Positions 12,985 through 24,195 are shown, counted from the stretch's first letter. The stretch: DNA of 64,000 bases from Colias croceus (GCF_905220415.1 NC_059555.1:5820001-5884000); one strand, 5' to 3'. Numbers and translations: made by a program. Notes: a model not told the origin generated them from the sequence alone.

Positions 12985-13215
12985 GATTACTTTGTTTTCC
13001 GCGGTGTCTGTCAAGGCCCTTTTCTTTCAGGAACGCGAAAGGTATCAAACTACAATTAGAAACAAATAATCAGGTCTACTGGGCCTTAGAACTGTGAAAA
13101 AATCAAATTAATACAATCAAGTAATTAGGTCAACAATACATATAGCTGTAGGTTGTAAAAATTCAACCTTCCATGTCAATGCAATCAAAGAAATAAAATC
13201 TGCATGTTTTGAAAC
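12985..13215. repeat. Dispersed repeat resembling a common lepidopteran family
   Basis: The run 'ggaacgcgaaaggtatcaaa' followed by 'caggtctactgggcc', 'aactgtgaaaaaatcaa' and 'caatgcaatcaaag' matches, from memory, a repeat seen in many moth genomes. Several frames are open across it, which explains stray open segments here. Confidence 0.5.
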
Positions 13216-13700
13216 TCGCAAAAAATCAATACCATAAGGTTATTTCCAGTTGGTCTTAAATCTTAAAAATTGTGATGAAGCACAGTGTACAACACAACAT
13301 AGTGCATAGCATAATAAAATTCCTGAAAGTCCTATTAATATCACATAATATATTTTTAATAGATACAAAATTATTACCCTTTTCCTTATTCGTATATATA
13401 AGGGGATATCAAAATTCATATGAAACACTTCGAATAATAAAACATATCATATATTACGTCAAATTGCCTTCTAAGGCTTTGGCAGACCGAAGGCGTACTT
13501 AGCACCGCGTAACAGCGCTTTAGGGTGCTTTTAAACCAATAAGGTTTGAGGATGTGTAGCGAGGAATGTGTTTGTAAATAACTAATGTAAAAAGTAATGC
13601 TTCAAACGCTAAACTCTTCAAACTAAGTAAAGCGATATGATTGGTTATTTAAAACTCTTTCCACGCTTCACATCCTCGCACATTATTCGTGGATAAGGAA

Positions 13701-13745
13701 CAACGCAAAACGCTATAAGGATAACCCTTATAGCGTTTTGCGTTG
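13701..13745. repeat. Perfect hairpin, 20-bp arms and 5-nt loop
   Basis: The arms caacgcaaaacgctataagg and ccttatagcgttttgcgttg pair perfectly around ataac. It follows a GC-richer segment (13490-13560, 'gcaccgcgtaacagcgcttta') and may be the end of a decayed element. Confidence 0.7.
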
Positions 13746-14762
13746 AGCTCTTCTTATGCCACACATATATTTTATTAATTTATTTTAACAGAAGATTCAT
13801 TATACTTACAGCAATTAAACCAAACCGTACATTGAATTTAGAACGATACGTAAAAAAGACAAAACGGAGATAGTTACATAATATTATTATATTGACTAGA
13901 GCCTCGCTACGCAAAGCACCATACACCTAAGCGTAATCTAAAAACATACATAAATAACATGAATACAGTATGAAATTATTGCAATATCCTCTTTGATAAG
14001 AATACAAAGTTTAATATAGTGAAGCCAATAAAAGCGTGTTATAAGAGAAAAGATTAAGATATCATCGTTTGTGTTGTGGTTTGTGTCGCGAGTATATAAA
14101 TTACTTTCCCGTTTCATTGATTTCCGATTTGTTCCTACAAAAAGCGCACATAATATACAGTGCGCTTATTATTATTTAATATTATTTGTAGGTTTAGCAA
14201 GTTTTGAACTCGATTTACAAAAATCAAAACCATTCATTTGTTTCTTGTTAATTTCGTGAGTAAACTCGCTTACATAAGACTTTCTCAAGACACAAGAATG
14301 AAAATTAAATGCGCCGCATCGTAATGGAGTGGCAATTTTGTAAATAAATTGTGTTGCTGTTCTCAAATGCGACGTAAATTACAGAAGATATAGCCAACAA
14401 TTAATTTCATGTGAATGACCTTTGTACATAGGTATTGTATTTATTTACGTCTTTCGTATCGAGGTACGGAAATCAAGAATTGTTTTATTGTCACTCACTT
14501 TATTAAAAATGAATCATAAAATTAAGAATATTTATTTATTCGTTTTGAAATTTGAAGTCTGTTACAAAATCTGTATATCAATCTGTTTTATTGTTATTTT
14601 TAACTAAAAATGATCATCTTATATACCAGATGTTGACATAAACAATTTATTTCAGGGAACTTCATTTAAAACATATTGTGTATCCTATACCTAAGGTAAA
14701 CTAAATTATAGAGTATATAATATGAGTAATATTTATTATTTATACGTAGATTAAAATATAGT

Positions 14763-14942
14763 ATGTCTAGATTATTAAGGTTTTCATCAAGAAATTGTGT
14801 CACACAAATTGAATCAATTGCGATGAGAACATGTAATGTATGTAAACAAAGTTATTACGGGAGACGCGAATATAGATTAGGTACTCAATTTTCCAGTAAT
14901 TATTTATATTTACATGAATGCGATGTACTGAAACATAAGTAG
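14763..14942 (+). CDS. Candidate small ORF, 59 aa, cysteine-containing
   Basis: ATG at 14763 to TAG at 14940-14942 gives 59 residues. The middle reads RTCNVCKQSYYGRREYRLG and the end has YLHEC, so a CxxC and a later HxC could bind a metal ion. Composition is less AT-biased than nearby random frames. There is no clear promoter, poly(A) signal or homologue that I can name. It could equally be a chance frame. Confidence 0.25.
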   Translation: MSRLLRFSSRNCVTQIESIAMRTCNVCKQSYYGRREYRLGTQFSSNYLYLHECDVLKHK

Positions 14943-15037
14943 ATCGGTTTCAAATTATTCTCTTGTTGAAATAGAATTAATCGGTTGAAGTGTGGGTTGA
15001 AGCCAGTCGAACATACGACACTATGATTCCGTACAAA

Positions 15038-15220
15038 TCCATACTAATACTATAAATGCGAAAGTAACTCTGTCTGTATGTCTGTTACTCAATCACACCT
15101 AAACTACTGAACCAATTTGCATGAAATTTGGTATGGAGATAATTTGATACCCGTGAAAGGACATAGGCTACCTTTTATTGCGAAATATGTACCACGGGCG
15201 AAGCCGGGGCGGACCACTAG
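15038..15220 (+). mobile_element. Helitron-like non-autonomous element, type A
   Basis: Starts TCCATACTAATACTATAAAT, continues 'gcgaaagtaactctgtctg', 'ccaatttgcatgaaatttgg' and 'aaaggacataggctacc', and ends 'gggcgaagccggggcgg' plus ACCACTAG followed by T. Both ends are intact. Confidence 0.8.
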
Positions 15221-15780
15221 TATGCTATATTTTTCTTGTAATCACCTCTGAATACATATTTAGGGCTAAATATTTTGATAGCAATATTATTTAAGATTGC
15301 ATCATAAAACTGAATTATTACAACATAATTTAATTGTCTATAATATATTTTAATCAATAAATATTTCTATTACATAATATCCGCAGTACCGTTTTTATTA
15401 AAAACACGGAATCTGCTTGCTTTGAGATTTGCTACGCAATATAATATTTTATAATATGAAAGAAAAATTAAATTTAAAACTGTCTAAAAGTGTTAAGTAA
15501 TAATTTCAAAGGATTCATCATCTAAAAAGATCAGCAGAAATCGAACTAAATAATTTTCCATTGTAAAACATTGCATTCACGATTTCTAAGTACCTAATTA
15601 AGGAAAAAAATATGAATGTAGGTAACAACCATAATATTTTCATTTATATATATTTAAGTTAAATACACAAATAAATTATTAATTAACTATATATTTATTT
15701 TTATTAACGTAGCGTTGACTCATCGCAACTTGGTTAGTATCCGTCCGTGAGTCAATAGGGATACATTATTTTATTTAATA

Positions 15781-16115
15781 CTAGCTTCCGCCCGCGACTC
15801 CGTCCGCGCGGATGTCGGTCTTCGCGTGGATGGTTTATTTCTCCATTTTGAGTAGGTACCTCTGACAATAAAATCTTATATAAATATCTAATGGACCCAA
15901 TTCCCAAATACGGCTAGGCTTATAATAATACGCAACGTGTGTTCGCGGTTCTACGGAACAACGTCTATGGATAAAACTGAAAAATTAAGATTAATTTTTT
16001 TCTACGTATTTTTCCAGGATAAAAAGTATCCTATTTTACGCCCAGGATAATAAGGTATAATTATACCAAGTTTCATCGAAATCGAACCGCTAGTTTTCAC
16101 GTGATGCCTTCACAT

Positions 16116-16152
<37 letters not shown>

Positions 16153-16200
16153 AAATTTTTTAATCACATATTTGGGTTTGGTATCGATCCAGTAACACCC
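15781..16200 (-). mobile_element. Helitron-like repeat, type C
   Basis: The minus-strand 3' end is GC-rich ('gcggacggagtcgcgggcgg') and ends CTAG at 15781-15784. A (CAGA)n run lies at 16118-16151 and 'atcgaaatcgaaccgctagt' just before it. The far end is not sharply defined. Confidence 0.6.
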
Positions 16201-16550
16201 CCTGCTATTTATTTTTTCAATATTTTCAATGTACAGAATTGACCCTTCTACAGATTTATTATATGTATAGATAGATTATAAGTAGATATTTTTCTTCCTT
16301 TATAAGGATAAATTTTATAAATACATATTATTATCATCAATAGTCTCTTTATTTAGTCAATTCTTACATAGTGTATTTTTAAAAGTTCTTCTTCAACATA
16401 CTTATTTATGTATTATTTATTCTCATGAAAATTGCAGAAGATTCAAGTAGTATTTTATAAAACAAATCGTTTGCTTCCAATCATATTTTATTTCTAACCT
16501 TTACAAAATTTCCCGCCATAACTTAGAAATGTCATACTTTTGTCTTCATC

Positions 16551-16710
16551 AACTTTAACCGGGGAAGTTATCTCGTTAAATGCACCAGAACTTCATTCAG
16601 ATGACTAAAGTTTTGAATTGCCGACCACAAAACTATGGCCTCCGGTTTTGTCGGAAAGTTCCAACTTCTCAAGGAAATTGTGACTAAGATAGGTCTATTT
16701 AAAATGGCGC
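16551..16710. repeat. Dispersed repeat, partner of the inverted copy at 27537-27690
   Basis: 'gcaccagaacttcattcaga', 'gactaaagtt', 'gaccacaaaact' and 'actaagataggtctatttaa' all recur, reversed and in order, at 27537-27690. The copies look roughly 80% alike by eye. No open frame is shared. Confidence 0.65.
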
Positions 16711-16824
16711 AGTGTCGGTTAGTAAAATTAAAGAGACCTCGTCCTTTTCCACGTGTTTTAGCGGAGTTATAAACGTGTTTACTTCTTTGATCTTGTTTTT
16801 ATTGTTTTGAGTAATATAATCTTA

Positions 16825-17005
16825 ATCTTAATATATATTATAAATCTCGTGTCACAATGTTTGTCCTCAATGGACTCCTAAACCACTTAACCGATTATAA
16901 TAAAATTCGCACACCATGTGCAGTTCGATCCAACTTGAGAGATAGGATAGTTTAAATCTCAAATGGTTTTAGAGAAAGCGGGCGAAGCCGCGGGCGGTAA
17001 GCTAG
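16825..17005 (+). mobile_element. Helitron-like element, type D, longer copy
   Basis: Runs from TCTTAATATATATT through 'atctcgtgtcacaatgtttg', 'tcctcaatggactcctaaac' and 'ttcgcacaccatgtgcagtt' to 'cgggcgaagccgcgggcgg' and CTAG then T. The copy at 21862-22003 lacks about 40 bp near the 3' end. Confidence 0.75.
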
Positions 17006-17408
17006 TCCATTATAATTATAATAAAGTTGTTTATCACAAAATCATAATCATACCACGTATTGATCAAATATTGGATGTTTCCAATTTTTGGTCTTTACGC
17101 TCGATTAGTCGCAGGCTTATTTAGTAATTTAAAAAAGGCTACCGGGTTATTCGTTCTATATTGAATTATTTTATATACAACGAGCAATTGAATCTGCTAT
17201 GATCATATCGTACTCAAGTTCAATTGACACAGATTAACCACAGTAAACAAAACGAATCTGTTTACTGTTAATTTATGCATTTAATTTAATTTCCATACAT
17301 AAGTTTCCTTGAGTAGTTAAGTCTTGTTAAGTAGGTAATTCCTGCGGATGATTAGCTGTGTGGTTGACTATCAATTAAACTGAATATTTCTTTTTCTATC
17401 AATCACAG

Positions 17409-17735
17409 TGTATCAGACAAGATCTATCGCGGATGCTCGACGCCTGAAAAACTCAAATTACGAATTATTTCATAAGGTACATATTCCAGTAATGAGATGG
17501 GAATAGTTTTGAATTTTAGTAATTATAAATATTATCTACCAAAATTATGTTTATCTACTTCATAAAAATGATGATTCTTTTATAGCTTTATCGGCCTTTT
17601 ATTAATTTAATAGAAACGGTGGAAAAAAAATGGATAGAAATTTCACAGGAAAGGATTAGTAAACTGGAAGAGCAGAGAGGAGGCTTTTACCCCATAGAAG
17701 GATATAATAAGGAAAGTAAAACTAAAATTACATAA
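17409..17735 (+). CDS. Two 3'-terminal exons of an unrecognised gene
   Basis: Exon 17409-17476 follows TTTCTATCAATCACAG and ends AAG before GTACAT. It needs one base from an upstream exon and then encodes 22 residues (YQTRSIADARRLKNSNYELF...). Exon 17586-17735 follows a T-rich acceptor (TTCTTTTATAG), joins in phase 0 and encodes 49 residues to TAA. Its start (LYRPFINLIETVEKKW) and middle (ISQERISKLEEQRGGFYPIE) are amphipathic and charged. AATAAA overlaps the stop at 17734-17739. The two exons join in frame with a 109-bp intron and protein-like composition, which supports a real gene. No upstream exon was found between 3.4 and 17.4 kb and I do not recognise the family. Confidence 0.45.
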
Positions 17736-18694
17736 TAAAAATGTAAATTATTATTTTAAGACGGCATAAATGAGCTTATTATTGTTATTCGCTAGATCAT
17801 GCATTTAAGAATAATACACATCACAAATGAAACTCGGAAAAACTTCGTTAGAATATTAAAATTGCATAATTTTAAGTTACAAAGTGTAATTATTTGCTGC
17901 TCAGCGCAAGACTCACCAAGTAAATACCCAAGTAGAAAACTTATTTTAAAAGCGGACGCTGCAAAATTTTTAATCTGAACCTAAGAACACTTTGACGAGA
18001 TAACTTCTTCGATATGATCTGGTTAATATTTTATCTCCATTGGGGCTTGCGGTTTTTCAAAGTGACTCTTTTAAGACGTTCCTATTTTGTCAAGTTGCCG
18101 TAGGTATTGTAGTTTTCAATCGCTTTCAAAAAGTAGGAGGTTCTCACTCGATTGTATTTTTTTGGGTTTATTTTCCAGCTTGTTCAATTTTTTCAAAGCG
18201 AAAATGCAAATTAAACTTGCTTGCAATACAGAATTAACTCAGAAGTTAAATATAAATTATTTGTGAATGAAATTCGCAGTAAAACAAGCAATTTTCTTGC
18301 AGGATTTAGACAAAACTTAACTCATTGTTGCATTGAAATTCGATTTTCGTCAGTCATAAAAAAATAATTGAAAATAAATTTGTTTTACTTGAATAGCAGT
18401 CTAGTTTTTAATTAACTGAAATATAAGTGAAATAAAAGTCATAGGTACATACCTGCGTTTGAAATAAGTTTGTGAAGATTTAGATAAATAATTTTGTTTG
18501 ATCATTCTAAATATTTGAAATTGAATGTCCCTAAAATAAGATAATATTTATAATTTAATTGATTTCTTTTATTGATTGCTTGTCTGCATATTATTAATGA
18601 TAAAGTTATTTTATTCAACATAATTGGAATTACATTACGAAAAATTAAGAGAATTCGTCTAAAAACTATGAATACTGTATTTTGGACTTAAATA

Positions 18695-19233
18695 TTGGAC
18701 TCAAACACAGCGTATATTAGATATGATTCAAGATTTTTGTCTACGCCGCAATATTTTATTTGTACGTATAAAATGAAACTAGAGAACTTCACTAGGCTCT
18801 ACTTGTGTATTATGTTTTTCTTGTATTTCTTTAAACAAACTATTCCTAATATAACGCTAGAAAACGTGTTCCTAAAAGACACATATTACGGGCACGTACG
18901 ATATCCAAATTCTTGTATTGTCACCGTCAAAGCCGCTTGTATCCTTCATTTACATTTCATATCCATGGGAAAACGTCTTTTATTGTGCACACAAATAAAT
19001 CCCATTTTCCCATCACACTATTTAAGGCATTGACGAAATCTAGGGTTGTGCTGACATACCAATATATTACAGTCTGTTTTCAGTGTTACTATCAATTTTT
19101 ATATGCCAGATTATGGGTTGGGTTTCGGATGTTTTTATGTTGCAAGTTGTGTTTGTATATTGGATGTTTCAGGCGATATTTTCTTATTGCCGCTTTAGTA
19201 CTGGTGCTGATTGTTAATGCTTTGTTGGGTTAG
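18695..19233 (+). pseudogene. Overlapping open frames; possible frameshifted secreted or membrane protein
   Basis: Frame 1 is open from 18695 to 19033 (112 codons from a non-ATG start). An in-frame ATG at 18771 opens a hydrophobic N-terminus (RLYLCIMFFLYFFK). Frame 2 is open from 18913 to 19233 and ends in a strongly hydrophobic tail (YFLIAALVLVLIVNALLG). One frameshift in the 120-bp overlap would join a signal peptide to a C-terminal membrane segment. Two long overlapping frames are unusual for this AT-rich region, but there is no recognised domain, so this is weak. Confidence 0.2.
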
Positions 19234-19716
19234 GAGTTTGAGACGGTTATGTGTATGTTTATGCTTTCTTCGTAGGTATAACTATGTTTATTTCGTACGT
19301 TTCTTTAAGATTGTGTATTTAAGTACTGTAACCTATTCTCGTGAACGTTTCTTCGTATTATAAAAGGGTCAGAAACACTTCACTTATATGTTTAAATCAC
19401 ACTATAATAAACTTAATATGTACCTACTCGTGTATAATAAATATACGACCTAATTATTCAGGCCTACACACATAATCTTTAAACGTTAACGCGGGTTGCT
19501 CATGAACTTTGATCTTTTCAAACAGTCTATTGTGATCATAAATCTCATATTAGCAACGAGAATAAAAGGAAATTAAAAAGGAATAGCGCTATTGAAAGTG
19601 CACTGCATCGCGGCGTGATTGCCTCGACCGTGCATACAGGCGGCGGAAAGAGTGGGCCGCCCACGATCCCGCAGTTTTAGGGGCCTCGCGGATCGTAGTC
19701 GAAAATAATTTTGAAT
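19234..19716. other. Non-coding stretch with a short GC-rich patch
   Basis: At 19610-19700 a GC-rich patch (gcatcgcggcgtgattgcct; gtgggccgcccacgatcccg) stands out. A short phrase from it (aggggcctcgcgg) recurs at 20378-20392. No gene is supported. Confidence 0.4.
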
Positions 19717-20103
19717 CTTTAGTAATATTATAAAGCTTAAGAGTTTGTTTCTTTGTTTGAAAGCGCTAATCTCAAGAACTACTAGTCCGATTTGAAAACA
19801 TCCTTTGTGTGTTGGATAGCCTATTTATCGAGGAAGGCTATAATCCATACTAATATTATAAGTGCGAAAGTAACTCTGTCTGTCTGTCTGTCTGTTACTC
19901 AATCACGCCTAAACTACTGAACCAATTTGCGTGAAATTTGGTATGGAGATATTTTTTACCCGAGAAAGGACATAGGCTACCTTTTATTGCGAAACATATA
20001 CCACGGGCGAAGCCGGGGCGGACCTCTAGTAGGCTATATAATATCATCACGCTAAGACCAACAGAAGCGGAGCCACGCGGGTGAAACCGCGGAGCGCAGC
20101 TAG
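19717..20103 (+). mobile_element. Helitron-like type B element split by a type A element
   Basis: The left part (19717-19843, 'ctcaagaactactagtccga') and right part (20030-20103, 'atcatcacgctaagaccaac ... gcagctag') are the two halves of one type B element, as seen by comparison with 4059-4258. The break falls inside the block that reads 'gaaggttataggctatat' in the other copy. Confidence 0.75.
19844..20029 (+). mobile_element. Type A Helitron-like element nested in a type B copy
   Basis: TCCATACTAATATTATAAGT begins it and CCTCTAG ends it, with A before and T after. It is nearly identical to the copy at 15038-15220. Because it interrupts an older repeat, its ends are well defined. Confidence 0.8.
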
Positions 20104-21043
20104 TAATCCATATAGTTAAAGAACTAAAAAAAAAACTCATGAATTTATATTGTCAGATCCTTGATAAGTGTACAAAGCAGAATCGATTCTAAGGAGTCGT
20201 TTACGTGTAGCATAACACGTACATAATACAGGTGAAGCTTATAAAATCGTGTCAAATAGGATTAAAAGTCTTAAATTCACACGCCACAAGGCTATACTAA
20301 TGAAAACAAAAAACAGTTGATACGAATCTTAATATGTTAATGTTAATATGTTAAAAATGTTATACTTCTAACAGCATCAGGGGCCTCGCGGTACATTTTG
20401 CCCACATAAAGCTCAGATCATGCGCCGCCTCTGCATAGGTACAGGCGCTGAAAAACTTAGCAATATTTTAACAAACTTTCATTATTTCTCTTTGTTTCTT
20501 GTTCCTTTTCAATCTGCAACAATGTACATTGTACATTTTCAAATTATTATTTAAAGAATGTGTTCTATAGTTAGCTTCGTTTGTGGGGCTTTGATTTAAT
20601 AACTGTATGTTGCAATTTGTACAAAAAATAATTACAATTAATTATTATCATTATTGTTAACTAGTTAAAGTGGGTATTACTTTAATAATTCGTAGGACAG
20701 TAAATTTTAGGTATAGTTCATTAAAATATTGAGAAAAACAAAGGTACCTAAATTTTTTCGTCCATTTAGCATAAACCATTGTAGAACTGATAAAGTCATG
20801 TCGATTCAGAATGTCCAATGTATTTACGCAGCTATATTTCACCTTATGAAGATTTTAATTACTTAAATAATAATTAAACTAACGCAATCATTAACATCAG
20901 GATTCATAGCAATAAGACACAAAAAGAACGTCCTTTATTGTCGGCCATGATAAATTGAGGTCGACTGCTTTTATTAAACAGACCAATGAAATTGATGTTC
21001 CTGAATTGAAGATGGGGTTTAAAGACGTTATTTAAAGACGTAG
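20104..21043. other. AT-rich non-coding stretch
   Basis: No gene or repeat that I can define, apart from a short GC-rich phrase near 20378-20450 (gggcctcgcggtacattttg). Confidence 0.4.
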
Positions 21044-21100
21044 TTGCGGGTTCGAGTCCCGCCTCGTGATCGAATTTTTTCTATTCTTTATAAATTTATA
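21044..21100 (+). repeat. Truncated copy of the tRNA-like element (T-arm and 3' flank)
   Basis: Contains a B-box GGTTCGAGTCC inside a perfect GCGGG/CCCGC T-arm, then 'tcgtgatcgaattttttcta' and 'ttctttataaatttata'. The same order, reversed, lies at 61407-61470. The 5' half (D-arm) is absent here, so this is not a working tRNA gene. Confidence 0.65.
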
Positions 21101-21861
21101 GACGTTGTTTAAGTTAATTTACTTTATTCATATAAAATCGTCTTTGAAAGTCGAGTTAATATTATGATGTCTAAAAATTATGAATAATTTAATAATTAAT
21201 TCAATTTTGTGCCTATGCATTTGTCAGAGACTTTATAATTTCAGATTATTTTGTAATTATAATCAAAAGTTCTTATTAAAGTGATTTAAGCAGTAAAAAC
21301 TAATGTAAAAATATTCTTTAATTCCATTTGTTCTATGTTTATTTTTGTTCATACATGCAACACATAATACCAAAATTAATTGATCGTCTTGACATAAACA
21401 TTAAAAGGTGGACTTTTGAACCTTTAAATTTCTTATGATAAGAAACTTTATCAATTAAAAATCGTTCACTTTAACTAAAATATCATTTTATCCTTAACAT
21501 GAAAAGGAAATTTGAATTTTATTCATAAACTCATAAGGTACAATACTCCTTGTTATAATGGTATGGATATACTAAGAAGACCGCATAGCTAGAACCATAC
21601 ACGATACAGTTCAAAGATAACAACCTAGAGTTTAGTATTATTATCAAAATATGTACTCTTTTGTACGTTTTCATATCGATTTAATCTTCTATCTAAGTAC
21701 TGCTATTATGTAAACTATAATGGCAAAATGCTTTACAGTCACTGTATCTTTTAAAACAAGAATTTTCTTAAGAGAAAAGAACTACTGAACCTGAAATTTA
21801 ATAAAAATATTCGACAGCATCCATAATAATAAGTATTTTAACCTAAGCTACTAAGTAATCT

Positions 21862-22003
21862 TCTTAATATATATAAATCTCGTGTCACAATGTTTGTCCT
21901 CAATGGACTCCTAAACCACTTAACCGATTATAATAAAATTCGCACACCATGTGCAGTTTAATCCAACTTGAGAGATCGGGCGAAGCCGCGGGCGGTAAGC
22001 TAG
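21862..22003 (+). mobile_element. Helitron-like element, type D, internally deleted copy
   Basis: Same start and end as 16825-17005 but jumps from 'ccaacttgagagat' straight to 'cgggcgaagccgcgggcgg', losing about 40 bp. Ends CTAG then T. Confidence 0.75.
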
Positions 22004-22965
22004 TATTTGTATAAATATTTCAATCTACATCAGATCTCTCCAAATAAAACATAATTAAAGAACGATATTTATTTTCAGCTTTGCTAATGCGTTTACATTT
22101 TAATTAATGTTTTCATATTCTTGTTTTGTTTCTGTATCTAATTTATAATATTATTATAACACATTATTTTAAACACGTACTCAAAACGTATAAGTAATAC
22201 GAATAAATATTTTAATTGGCTGATGATAATATATTCTCGTCTGCCTTCTTACTACCTCCGGAAAACTTAGGAAGGATAATATCTTCTTAATGTTCAATCA
22301 ATAAGAATTTGTTTGTATCAAAGAATCTTCGAAACTACTTAACCGATGTGGTGAAATTTTTTCACCAGTAGTAAGCTTCAATGTTTCGGAGCGATATACA
22401 TAGTTAGTTTTAAATAAAGCGGTAAAGGCTAGTTTTAAATAAAATTGTTAAAAAGTTTGTAAGATCTAAATAAATGAATGAGTAAGTTTGCTGTTCACAT
22501 TATCACATTAGCAATCTTGCGTAAATTTCTTAAACAAATACATGTATCTACGTCACAATAACGAAGTAATGTTACACTACCATAAAACAACACATTTACA
22601 GCCCATTTACTTGGCTAAGCATGATAAAACTACATAGAATAGTGTAGCAATCTTAAATATGATTTCCCGTGAGATGTTAGCTTAGGTCGGTTCCCCTCAG
22701 GTGGTTTAATCAAGGGATGCTTATGTATAAGAGATTATGTCTGCACACCGTAGTTACTTTAACTAGTTACGGCCGTTGATTGCTCCAATAAATAAACAAT
22801 GTGAAATTTGTTTCTGTCCGGTTTGCTCTAAATTCCCTTCACATTATTCTCTTAACCATTCCTGAAGGTAAGAAGTGTAAGCAATATAATATATTCTACC
22901 TTCCTGGCTTAGCTTTTGCGCTTGAATTCGATAAGAGGGCGCTAAATTAGTTGATATATTAATTA
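22004..22965. other. Non-coding stretch
   Basis: A degraded repeat piece lies at about 22325-22440 ('gaaactacttaaccgatgtg'). A good donor-like sequence (GAAG then GTAAGAAG) lies near 22875, but the frame behind it hits stops and has no acceptor. No gene is supported. Confidence 0.4.
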
Positions 22966-23147
22966 CTAGTGGTCCGCCCCGGCTTCGCCCGTGTTACATA
23001 TTTTTCAATAAAAGGTAGCCTATGTCCTTTCTCGGGTATCAAAATATCTCCATACCAAATTTCATGCAAATTGGTTCAGTAGTTTAGGCGTGATTGAGTA
23101 ACAGACAGACAGACAGAGTTACTTTCGCATTTATAATATTAATATGG
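22966..23147 (-). mobile_element. Helitron-like non-autonomous element, type A
   Basis: The reverse complement runs from near 'ccatattaatattataaatg' through the (TCTG)n run and 'gaaaggacataggctacc' to 'gggcgaagccggggcgg' and CTAG. About the same length as 15038-15220. Confidence 0.75.
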
Positions 23148-23392
23148 TTTTTTCGCTTTTGTGTTCCTATTTGTGGTTATGTCAGTATTAAAAATAATTT
23201 ATTTATTTTAAAAATAATTTGTTCTATGACAATTACGCTAGTTTCTATCGCGTAATGCAAGTATCGAAACGGTATATTAATTACTATTGCTGTGTTGAAA
23301 ATATCACACTAGTTGTTTGGAGTATTTGATAATTGGAATAAACATAAGTACCTATATTTCAAATATAATATTTGTTGTGATTTTATTGCAGT

Positions 23393-23449
23393 GGTAAGGA
23401 GCTGTGTCAAGAAGTAGAGAATCTAACCCAAATCATGAAGAAATACTAA
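23393..23449 (+). CDS. Possible 3'-terminal exon of an unrecognised gene (18 residues)
   Basis: A good acceptor (GTGATTTTATTGCAG) ends at 23391. With two bases carried in from upstream, the frame reads GKELCQEVENLTQIMKKY then TAA. AATAAA follows at 23488-23493, about 40 bases downstream. The peptide is charged and helical, unlike local random sequence. No upstream exon in the right phase was found: neither the 17.5 kb exons nor the donor near 22875 fit. It is short, so chance is a real alternative. Confidence 0.3.
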   Translation, partial: GKELCQEVENLTQIMKKY

Positions 23450-23993
23450 GCTTACTTTTATAATTATGCTTTATCATTAAATGATTAAATAAATAATTAT
23501 TACCTTATAAAAAATAACATACGATGACAATGCTAAAAAAATCAGTCACAAAGAGATTGAAAATAACAATATACGAATGAAAATTAATCATTGAATGATT
23601 ACACGCATTTTTTCTTACCCAAAAATAAATCGTTTTACCTGTTGATAAACGTAATTACAAATTCATAGCTATTAGCCAGCTTTATTCCTAGAAGCGTAAT
23701 AACATGCTTTGGTATTTAAAATTCAAAGACGGTAATTGCTTTTACGAAATTGAACGCATAGATTATTTTCCTACTAATGTTCGTATACGTCTATACCTCA
23801 TGATTAACTTTTATATGTATTTGTTTATAGCCAATGAATCAAGCCTAAAAAAACGGTATGTTTTTAAATCATTTGCATGTAATTTTCATAAATTTTAGAC
23901 GACGTAAAAGCTAGATGCCTAGTTTTTGTGCTTTATTTAACAGTATTTCTGTACACTACACTCTTAGAACTATTGATAAAAATATGATTCTAT

Positions 23994-24195
23994 GCCCCGC
24001 GGTATTATCCGTATTGATCCATTGATCCTTTTGGTCTGAGCATGATGATGTATAGCTCATAGCCTTCCTCGATAAATAGACTATTTAATAGTGCAATAAT
24101 TTTTCAAATCGGACCGGTGGTAACTGAAATTAGCGCATTCAAGCAAACAAGCAAAGTTTCTTCTATCTTCTTTCTTCAGATTTATATTTTACTAG
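23994..24195 (-). repeat. Diverged Helitron-like repeat, type B
   Basis: Blocks 'ttttggtctgagcatgatga', 'catagccttcctcgataaat', 'caaatcggaccggtgg' and 'gcattcaagcaaacaa' follow the order of the 4059-4258 copy. The GC-rich end is degraded. Confidence 0.65.

Noticed and set aside
16704..16772. 22-codon ORF MAQCRLVKLKRPRPFPRVLA...
   Set aside because: Begins at the edge of a dispersed repeat, is very short and lacks any support.
19895..20140. 81-codon minus frame
   Set aside because: Lies across the nested Helitron-like elements and is read from their sequence.
22800..22880. Exon ending at the good donor GAAG-GTAAGAAG
   Set aside because: The usable frame meets a stop shortly upstream with no acceptor, and its phase does not fit the 23.4 kb exon.
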